Shown piece after piece: positions 56,137 through 64,000 of a stretch of 64,000 nt of DNA. How positions within the stretch are numbered: position 1 is the first letter of the stretch; each line of letters opens with the position of its first letter. The notes under the pieces were generated by a model. That model searched no databases, was not told the origin of the DNA, and saw nothing but the letters and a program-made list of their open reading frames with translations. This DNA comes from Henckelia pumila (Eukaryota > Streptophyta > Magnoliopsida > Lamiales > Gesneriaceae), in contig NC_133122.1 of NCBI RefSeq assembly GCF_033568475.1, positions 160,482,130-160,546,129 of the forward strand, written 5' to 3'. The position numbers were made by a program, and so were the translations under genes.

Positions 56137-57996
56137 TGTAAGAGTGGGTGCCCAGTGAGCCAACTGTGTGGCTATGGGCTTTGTTGACTCTTTGTATAAA
56201 CAATCTTTTGTTTAATATTATTTACACTTTTATGGCAATGACTTTATATTACTTCATATTGTTATATTGTGATATACTATTGTTGTTTTGATAAAGACCT
56301 TGAATATACTATAGTGTATGTAAGATGTGGTAGAACATGGAGATGTCTATCATGAAATACATCTTATAGTCACTGTATATTCTAAAACCGTTCCTAGTCG
56401 ATTGAGCCGTCCGATAATAAGGATAAGGATCGCTCGAGTTTGAGACTAGCATTTGCGATGCGGAGTACCACGTTTCATTGGTAGGGAACATGGAGATGTT
56501 CGAAGCATGCAAATGGATATTCATAGGATGAATAGTCGAACTACCCTATCCGGACTTTCCAAGTGGTTATCACTTATCGAGTGGATAAAGTCCGCGGTTT
56601 TGGTTGTACACCATTAGTCCTTACGACTTGAAACATCATGGAGACTCTATATGCTAGTACTGTGCTTTGACTCGTTTACCGACTCTGAGGGGGTCATCAG
56701 GTGTCGAGATTGGGTACAGTTACGACACATATAGGAGTCAATGCATTGTTGTCAAGGATTCACCACATACTTGCGAGTGTGGATATCCTATGCGATCTGA
56801 GGAGATATTAGTGTGACAAATCTCTGGCCAGAGTACTTGATGTGATTTAAGAAATGGTTTCTTAGTAGCACATGCGATGTCACTAATTTGATCTTCAAGA
56901 TGTATTGCATAGTTATCGAATCTTGAGCGACTCTCGATATACCAATGGTTGTTGATTCGATCGGGATATATGGATGAAGGGACCGTACTGTACGCTAACC
57001 AAAATCTACTGGTTCTTGTAGGCACTATCAGTGATACCTAGGGAATCATGGGGCGATGTTGCTAGGCGCTTTACCATGATTCGTTGGGCAAGTCGGAAAG
57101 TGTTGTTCCGAGTCACAAGGAGTTGTGAGCCCACGGCTAGCTGTATCCCTGAACCATTGAGGGTCACACAGTGTAATGGAGTTTTAATCCCCGTTGAGAT
57201 AGTTAAATTTAAAGAGTTAAATTTAATGAACTAAGGAGTTGGACTTCTTGAATAAGAGTAAGGGAGTAGGATTTCCTAAAATGACATAGGGATGGACATT
57301 TTTGGAAACCACTGAATTCGGATTCAGGAAAATTTATTTTGACTTTAAAACGTGCAGAAATGGTTTCTGTGCACATTGGTGAAATCGTTTCATCAATCGG
57401 AGTCACGATGAATTTTATATTAATTTCTGAACGAGTGGGCTTTGCTTGTCGGGCCCCAGCTTATGACTAATGGGCCCTAAGGTGTTAGTGGCCTGCATTA
57501 TAAATAAGTTATTTCAGTACAGAAATTACATACAACAGGTCATTTTTGAGACAGAAATTTCGAACCCTCCTCTCTCTCAAAAAGCAATCGGCCGACCCCT
57601 CCCTACCTCTGCCCGAGAAAATTCCGGTCTGTGATTTTGAATCGCAGTAAGGAATAACGAATCAAATTCGTGTATTCTCTTCGCAGAAAACTTCTGATAG
57701 ATTTTCTAGTGCAATCTATCAGAGGGATTAAACCTCTGTTCGTGGACCTGATTGAAGGCGTTCATCGGTTCCAGGGAGAGACAACAAGAGCAGAATTGTT
57801 CTGTTGGTGTCCATTAATCTCGTTGCGAGATTTGAGGTAAAATTTATTTAATTGTTATTTAAATTTTACACACACGTAATTCAATCGATGAACGGTTGAT
57901 ACCCATACCATGGAAACGTTCCATGAAAAATTTTTAAACTTCCGCTGCACCGGGTATCAATCGTAATTGGTCTGGGAACTCGCCAGTTTTCCAACA
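56137..57996 (+). mobile_element. Copia B 5' LTR
   Basis: 1860 bases, TGTAAGAG to CCAACA. TATA box TATAAATA at 57499-57506. It differs from the A LTRs mainly in a short stretch around 57540-57610. Confidence 0.95.
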
Positions 57997-57997
57997 G

Positions 57998-58009
57998 TGG
58001 TATCAGAGC
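57998..58009 (+). promoter_or_regulatory. Primer binding site, tRNA-iMet type (copia B)
   Basis: TGGTATCAGAGC, one base after the LTR end. Confidence 0.95.
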
Positions 58010-58130
58010 CAGGTTGCTCAGATCAATCGATTGAATTAATCAATTGTACAAAATTTTTGAGTCTCGGTTTTTGAAACAAAATAAATATTTTTAATAAAAA
58101 ATTTTTTTTTTTTCCGGGGGCGAAACCCGG

Positions 58131-58377
58131 GCAGCGATTGGATCGCTGCCCGGAGCGGGCAGCGATGGTCGCTGCCCCCAGGGGCGGCGCACGGCGCTGC
58201 CCAGGGCAGCGCTGTGCGCTGCCCAGCGCAGCGCTGGGCGCTGCGCAGGGCAGCGCTCGGCGCCGCCCAGCGGCGGCGCCAGGCGCCGCCAGGGCAGCAA
58301 GCGTTGCTGCCCTAAGGGGGCAGCCGGGCTGCCCCGGCCCGCGCCCCGGGTGCGGGCCAACCCGGGAGTGTCCCGGG
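58131..58377 (+). repeat. Tandem hairpin array in the copia B leader
   Basis: Same array as in copia A but shorter. In-register units start near 58182, 58204, 58226, 58248, 58270 and 58292. Compared with A it lacks about 66 bases, three units of 22. The flanking hairpins are retained. An extra T run precedes the array. Confidence 0.85.
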
Positions 58378-58632
58378 TGGCCCGCGGGAAAAATTAATAT
58401 TTTATTAAAAATTAATTTTAATATGTTAAAATTTTATTTTTGGTCCGGTCAAAAATTGTTTTTGATTGGTTCACGAGATTTCGGATCGAATTGTTCGAGT
58501 CCGTAAATTTTAAAAATTGATTTTGGATAAATTTGAATTTTTGGAAAATTTTAATATTTTATCCGTAAATTGAATTTTGAAATCAATTATTTTAGTACAA
58601 TTGATGATAAGATATGATCTTATGATATATTA

Positions 58633-58757
58633 GATAAAATATGATTTTATTTGTAAAATTGGATTTTATAGATAAAATATGATTTTATTTGATATGGAGA
58701 TAAAATATGATTTTATATGTGAAATGTGATTTTATATATAAAATATGATTTTATCTT
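58633..58757 (+). repeat. AT-rich repeats in the copia B leader
   Basis: Same imperfect TAAAATATGATTTTAT units as in copia A at 27934-28060, with one or two substitutions. Confidence 0.75.
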
Positions 58758-59440
58758 GTTTAAATTTGAATTGCCACAGCATGTTATCCAATAAATTAAT
58801 TTTGAATTAAATGTTATTGGATAAGGATGATCGATTGCCATGACCAATTTTGTAGGTGTATGTTAGGAATTTACATTTTGTCTTTATTGTTGTTGGTTTT
58901 ATTAATGGGCCTGGTTTATGGCCCGATATGAATGTCATATGTAATAAAAGTGGGCTTGGTTTATAGCCCGTTCCCACCCCCTAAAAATGTATCCCCTACT
59001 TGTCATTGTTATTTATTGTAAATACATTAGATTTAGTGGGAGATCAAGATTTGAAGATGGTGGGCCCAGCAGACAATGAAGACTGAAGAAATGTAAATTG
59101 GAAGCATATGTAATAGGATTGCATTTGCATACTGCATATTACCTAGGATTGTACTAAGACCCGTGATTGGCAACCACGGGTCAATTAGAAATGGAATCGA
59201 TCATCCTATATAATATGTGATATTATGATTGTATGCATGTTTAGACATAAATTGCGTGAATCCGGCAATGCATGCAATAAATTAAATATGATGAGACAAA
59301 TATTTTTTTAATAAAATCCCTCATTTTAAATATGATTTAAAATTTATATCAAGATAAATAAAGGAAATTTAAATATTGTTTAAATGTTCCTACCTTCCAT
59401 CAACGGTAAATGTATGTGATGCTACCCGCGGATACGGTCC

Positions 59441-59722
59441 GGCTCATATTATTGGGGGGGCCCGTCCGTCGGAAAGCTGTACATTGGATCGACAAATGTT
59501 GTAAGTTGGGTGGAACTCCCATGGGATCGGCTCATATTATTGGGGGATCCACATGGCGACCGTCCATCACAACTTAATATTGATGGGTCATCTTGACATG
59601 TCACTTTAAACGGCGTCATATTATTGGGCCCTTATTGGACATGAGGTAAATACATGGGGGTTGCTTTGGAAGCAATTGGGCTCTACCTTTTGAGAATTAT
59701 GGTTGGCTGATATTATTCGGGA
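59441..59722 (+). repeat. Four ATATTATTGGG modules in the copia B leader
   Basis: Motif copies near 59441, 59530, 59613 and 59705, matching the four in copia A in order and spacing. Confidence 0.7.
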
Positions 59723-59911
59723 CCATAAGTTTGTCAATTGGACTCCATGTTCTCACTAAGGAAAAAGTTTCCCGTTTTCACTAGAGGGTGGTGAAATCGT
59801 TAAAATAGTGGGAGTGAGATTCATAAAATTAAATTCGCCTATTTTATGTCTTAGTAAATTGTTAAACAATCATTGATATATGTCTGTTTTTCCTTTTCAG
59901 TATTTCATACA

Positions 59912-62900
59912 ATGAATTCGCGAAATCCTTTATTCTCGATCCTCGAACAAAACAAGCTGACTGGCGCCAACTATACGGAATGGTTCCGGAAGTTGAAGAT
60001 TGTCTTAACTTCGGAGAAAATGCTCTACGTGTTAGAGAAAGCACCTCCGAAGGAAGCACCAGCTGACATAAGTCCGGAGGAATTGGCCAAACTTGATGCA
60101 TGGTGTGACCATGACATCAAGACCAAATGCTATATGCAAGCCTCGATGTCTGATGAACTCCAGAGGCGATTTGAGGACACGGTGAATGCTGCTGACATTC
60201 ACGCGCAACTCAAGGAACTTTTTGGGGCTCAGTCGAGGGCTGAAAGGTTCTCTACTGTTAAGGAGTTGATGACGTGCCGCATGCGTGAAGGGACTTCGGT
60301 CCGTGATCATGGGGTACGAGTGATTTGGCTCATACAGAAGTTAGCGACCCTTGATTTGGTGTTGGAGCATGAACTCAATGTGGACTTGCTGCTTCTATCT
60401 CTTCCTTCTTCATTTGATGGATTCGTGATAAATTTTAATATGAACAAGATAGAGGCCACCCTTGAAGAGATGGTCAATATGCTCGTTACATATGAATCCA
60501 CACTTAAGAAGGATAAGCCAGCTTTCTTGGTGGGCTCCTCATCTTCTGCTAAGAAGGGGCCAAGTATGAAGGGCAAGAAACGTTCTGCCCCACCCAAGAA
60601 AGTGGAACCCGAGAAGAAGCAAAAGACAAAGGCTTCAAACAATGGAAAATCCAAGGATGTTTGCCATTACTGCAAGAAGCCGGGTCATTGGAAGCGCAAC
60701 TGCAAGGAGTATCTTGAGCAGCTAGGAACTGCAAAGGGTATGTTCTATATCGAAATAAACATGTCACTTAATACAACTTCTTGGGTATTGGATACCGGAT
60801 GTGGATCTCACATTTGCAATGATTTGCAGGTGATGACAAGAAGTCGCAGGCTTAGAATGGGTGAGACCCAGCTGAGGCTCGGGAATGGTTCCAGAGTTGA
60901 AGCTACGGCCATTGGAGATGTTTGTTTGATTTTGCAGAATGGTTTTAAATTATTGTTGAGAGATGTTTTATTTGTGCCAGATTTAATTAAAAACATTATT
61001 TCTATTTCTATGCTTGATAGAGATGGTTATTCTTGTAATTTTGTGAATGGGATTTGCAATATTTACAAGAATGAATGTTTAATTGGAAATGGACAACTTG
61101 AAAACGATCTATACAATTTAAAACTAAAAGACGTTCCAGTAAATTGTATTGACAAACCGGCGACAACAAACAAAAGGAAAATCGATAGTCAAAACCCGGC
61201 AAACCTTTGGCACGCTAGACTAGGTCACATTTCCTCAAGGAGGATGAACAAGCTAGTGGGAGAGGGCATGTTTGATATGTCTGATATTAACTCTCTACCT
61301 ACTTGTGAATCCTGCCTAAAAGGGAAAATGACTAAATCTCCTTTTAAGGGGAAGCCTGAACGTAGTCAAAATCTGTTGGATTTGATCCATACAGATGTTT
61401 GTGGTCCATTTAGAGTAGGGACTCAACATGGCCACACCTACTTCATTACCTTTACTGATGATTATTCTAGGTATGGGTATTTATATTTAATGAAATATAA
61501 GTCTGAAGCATTTGAAAAGTTCAAAGAATTCAAGGCTGAAGTAGAAAACAAGCTAGGTAAAAGTATTAAAGCACTTCGATCGGATCGAGGTGGAGAATAC
61601 TTGAGTACCGAGTTTTTGGACTATCTAAAAGAGAATGGGATTCTCTCTCAGTGGACTCCTCCTATGACACCACAGCTTAATGGTGTATCGGAGCGTCGTA
61701 ATCGAACTTTGTTGGACATGGTTCGATCCATGATGAGCTTCACTGAGCTTCCACCTTCGTTTTGGGGCTATGCGCTTGAAACGGCGGTATTGTTGTTGAA
61801 CAACGTCCACACTAAAGCAGTGGACAAAACACCATACGAGTTATGGAATGGCAAAGCTCCTAAGTATTCGTACTTGAGGATTTGGGGATGTCCTGCTTAC
61901 GTGAAGCGGACAGTGGGAGATAAGTTGGATAGTCGATCCAGCTTGTGTTATTTTGTGGGGTATCCGAAGAATTCAATCGGATATTATTTCTATTATCCTG
62001 CTGAAACAAAGGTGTTTGTTTCACGGAATGCCACCTTCTTGGAGAAGGAGTTCTTATTGGATAAGAAAGGCGAGATGATGGAACTCGAAGAAGTTCGAGA
62101 AGAACCCGAAATACAAAATAACGATCCCACACCTCAGGAACCATTGCTGGACACGCCTGCACCTAGAAGATCCGAGAGGACTTCTAGACCTCCAGTTCGA
62201 TATGGTCTTCTTCTTGAAGAGGGTCAAGATGAACCCGACATTGGATGTGATCCAAGAAGCTTCAAGGAAGCAATTTCTGATGCGGATTCGAATTTATGGC
62301 TTGAAGCTATGCAGTCTGAATTGGATTCGATGCATACTAACCAAGTCTGGTCTTTAGTAGATCCTCCCGATGGAATTGTTCCAATAGGGTGTAAATGGAT
62401 CTACAAAAGAAAGCTTGGGCCTGATGGTAAGATATTGACTTACAAGGCGCGATTGGTGGCGAAAGGTTATACTCAAAGGCAAGGAGTTGACTATGATGAA
62501 ACCTTTTCACCAGTCGCAATGTTCAAGTCCATAAGAATCCTAATTGCCATAGCTGCATGGTATGACTATGAGATATGGCAGATGGATGTGAAGACTGCTT
62601 TTCTTAATGGAGACATTAAGGAAGAAATCTATATGAAGCAGCCTGAGGGGTTCACATCCATGGGAAGCGAGCATAAGGTATGCAAGCTTCAGAGATCAAT
62701 TTATGGTCTAAAACAAGCATCAAGAAGTTGGAACCAGAAATTTGATGAAACAATAAAAGATTTTGGTTTCATCAAGAACCCGGAGGAACCTTGCGTGTAC
62801 AAGAAAGTAGTTAAGGATGCGGTAACATTCTTAGTACTTTATGTTGATGACATCCTACTCATTGGGAATGATGTAGGGATGTTGCAGTCAACAAAGATAT

Positions 62901-63826
62901 GGTTATCAGGTAGATTTTCGATGAAGGATTTGGGTGAGGCATCCTACATTCTTGGGATACAGATCTATAGGGATAGATCTAAGAGAATGATAGGACTCAC
63001 TCAATCAACCTACATCGATACCATATTGAAACGGTTTTCAATGGATGGGTCCAAGAGAGGACATCTACCCATGTGTCATGGAGTTTCTCTATCCAAGTCT
63101 ATGTGTCCCAAGACTGATGCAGAGATAGAGAATATGACACATGTACCATATGCGTCAGCTATAGGTAGTATCATGTATGGGATGATATCTACCAGACCGG
63201 ATGTAGCATTTGCTCTGAGTGTCACGAGCAGATATCAGTCTAATCCTGGTCAGATGCATTGGAAAGCCGTGAAGGACATTCTTAAGTACTTGCGAAGGAC
63301 TAAGAATATGTTCATGGTTTATGGAGGACGAGAACTCAAACTGGAAGGCTATACCGACTCTAGCTTCCAAAGTGATGTGGATGACTCGAAGTCAACCTCT
63401 GGATTTGTGTTCATGCTCAATGGCGGTGCTGTCTCTTGGAAGAGTTTCAAGCAGGACACCACAGCGGATTCCACCACTGAGGCTGAATACATTGCAGCAT
63501 CAGCTGCTGCTAAAGAGGCCGTTTGGATGAGGAATTTCGTCCAAGAGTTGGGCGTCATTCCTGAATTTGTTGGTCCAGTCCCGGTGTACTGCGACAACAC
63601 GGGTGCCGTTGCTCAAGCAAAGGAACCAAGGTCTCATCAAAGATCCAAACACGTACTGAGGAAATACCACATAATCCGGGAGATTGTGGAAAGAGGAGAC
63701 ATCAGTGTCGAACGAGTGGCCTCTGCAGACAATATCGCTGATCCACTTACTAAGCCTTTGCCAGGACCATTGTTTGACAAACATCGCGAAGCAATGGGTC
63801 TACGTAGTATGACTAGTTGGCTATAG
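59912..63826 (+). CDS. gag-pol: Copia B Gag-Pol polyprotein, intact (1304 residues)
   Basis: Ty1/copia polyprotein. I chose ATG 59912 (MNSRNPLFSI) because the frame upstream is short and leader-like; a Met 13 codons earlier is possible. The gag domain is followed by a CCHC zinc knuckle CHYCKKPGHWKRNC (residues 251-264), retropepsin DTGCGSH (Asp 294), the integrase zinc finger His434/His439/Cys465/Cys468, the integrase triad Asp495/Asp558/Glu594 (35 residues between the last two), reverse transcriptase YVDD (977-980), and copia RNase H with TEAEY near 1190 and CDNTGA. The order protease-integrase-RT-RNase H defines copia. No frameshift separates gag and pol. Likely transcribed from the LTR TATA box. 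Confidence 0.97.
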   Translation: MNSRNPLFSILEQNKLTGANYTEWFRKLKIVLTSEKMLYVLEKAPPKEAPADISPEELAKLDAWCDHDIKTKCYMQASMSDELQRRFEDTVNAADIHAQLKELFGAQSRAERFSTVKELMTCRMREGTSVRDHGVRVIWLIQKLATLDLVLEHELNVDLLLLSLPSSFDGFVINFNMNKIEATLEEMVNMLVTYESTLKKDKPAFLVGSSSSAKKGPSMKGKKRSAPPKKVEPEKKQKTKASNNGKSKDVCHYCKKPGHWKRNCKEYLEQLGTAKGMFYIEINMSLNTTSWVLDTGCGSHICNDLQVMTRSRRLRMGETQLRLGNGSRVEATAIGDVCLILQNGFKLLLRDVLFVPDLIKNIISISMLDRDGYSCNFVNGICNIYKNECLIGNGQLENDLYNLKLKDVPVNCIDKPATTNKRKIDSQNPANLWHARLGHISSRRMNKLVGEGMFDMSDINSLPTCESCLKGKMTKSPFKGKPERSQNLLDLIHTDVCGPFRVGTQHGHTYFITFTDDYSRYGYLYLMKYKSEAFEKFKEFKAEVENKLGKSIKALRSDRGGEYLSTEFLDYLKENGILSQWTPPMTPQLNGVSERRNRTLLDMVRSMMSFTELPPSFWGYALETAVLLLNNVHTKAVDKTPYELWNGKAPKYSYLRIWGCPAYVKRTVGDKLDSRSSLCYFVGYPKNSIGYYFYYPAETKVFVSRNATFLEKEFLLDKKGEMMELEEVREEPEIQNNDPTPQEPLLDTPAPRRSERTSRPPVRYGLLLEEGQDEPDIGCDPRSFKEAISDADSNLWLEAMQSELDSMHTNQVWSLVDPPDGIVPIGCKWIYKRKLGPDGKILTYKARLVAKGYTQRQGVDYDETFSPVAMFKSIRILIAIAAWYDYEIWQMDVKTAFLNGDIKEEIYMKQPEGFTSMGSEHKVCKLQRSIYGLKQASRSWNQKFDETIKDFGFIKNPEEPCVYKKVVKDAVTFLVLYVDDILLIGNDVGMLQSTKIWLSGRFSMKDLGEASYILGIQIYRDRSKRMIGLTQSTYIDTILKRFSMDGSKRGHLPMCHGVSLSKSMCPKTDAEIENMTHVPYASAIGSIMYGMISTRPDVAFALSVTSRYQSNPGQMHWKAVKDILKYLRRTKNMFMVYGGRELKLEGYTDSSFQSDVDDSKSTSGFVFMLNGGAVSWKSFKQDTTADSTTEAEYIAASAAAKEAVWMRNFVQELGVIPEFVGPVPVYCDNTGAVAQAKEPRSHQRSKHVLRKYHIIREIVERGDISVERVASADNIADPLTKPLPGPLFDKHREAMGLRSMTSWL

Positions 63827-63830
63827 GGCA

Positions 63831-63840
63831 AGTGGGAGAT
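63831..63840 (+). promoter_or_regulatory. Polypurine tract, copia B
   Basis: AGTGGGAGAT directly before the 3' LTR, identical to copia A. Confidence 0.75.
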
Positions 63841-64000
63841 TGTAAGAGTGGGTGCCCAGTGAGCCAACTGTGTGGCTATGGGCTTTGTTGACTCTTTGTA
63901 TAAACAATCTTTTGTTTAATATTATTTACACTTTTATGGCAATGACTTTATATTACTTCATATTGTTATATTGTGATATACTATTGTTGTTTTGATAAAG
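63841..64000 (+). mobile_element. Copia B 3' LTR, first 160 bases
   Basis: TGTAAGAGTGGGTGCCCAGT onward, cut by the window end. Confidence 0.95.

Larger units (their letters stand above)
56137..64000 (+). mobile_element. Copia element B, intact coding region, 3' LTR runs off the window
   Basis: Same family as copia A with few differences. The left target-site bases are AAGTC (56132-56136); the right copy lies outside the window. The element sits inside element D. An intact Gag-Pol, primer site, polypurine tract and LTRs suggest it could be autonomous; activity is not shown by sequence alone. Confidence 0.95.

Overview
The window is plant nuclear DNA made almost entirely of LTR retrotransposons. 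I see no intact host gene, tRNA gene, CRISPR array or bacterial feature. The organism is probably a eudicot: the window holds Ty1/copia and Ty3/gypsy (Athila-like and chromodomain) elements with tRNA-iMet or tRNA-Asp-type primer sites, plus Cassandra elements with 5S-rRNA-derived LTRs. Lamiales is a weak guess from family resemblance, not something I can show.

Layout. 1-382: end of a copia-type LTR. 1114-8555: a duplicated segment (parts X1, Y1, Z1) with gene-like minus-strand fragments. It is split by a chimeric insertion at 3848-7646 whose left half is a 3-kb gypsy LTR and whose right half is a Cassandra element, with one 5-bp target duplication around the whole. 9188-12089: family E gypsy, 5' LTR plus broken gag. 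12090-14612: second copy of the segment in permuted order (Y2, Z2, inverted X, X2); it keeps the empty insertion site. 14741-20449: family E fragment, then Athila-like element H on the minus strand, all reading frames broken. 20450-25148 and 36214-36422: minus-strand remnants of a charged-protein element F, cut by copia-like element G (21851-24393) and by a solo LTR of family E (25149-36213). Copia A (25373-35005) is nested inside that solo LTR. 36423-36690: a Cassandra solo-LTR relic. 36696-56136: Athila-like element D, interrupted by Athila-like element C (38297-53744), whose 3' LTR is in turn interrupted by chromodomain gypsy J (43588-52372). 56137-64000: copia B, inserted into D; it runs off the window inside its 3' LTR.

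Copia A and B are near-identical recent insertions. B encodes an intact 1304-residue Gag-Pol with all catalytic residues; A differs by two single-base deletions. Their 1.9-kb leader is the most unusual sequence here: a GC-rich array of palindromic units at a 22-base period, each predicted to fold into a stem closed by a 3-base loop, with 9 in-register units in A and 6 in B; then AT-rich repeats; then four copies of an ATATTATTGGG motif; and a plausible splice acceptor just before the gag start codon. The two most notable observations are this leader and the gypsy/Cassandra chimera. All element families and boundaries were assigned by eye from motifs, terminal TG/CA, primer sites and target duplications.
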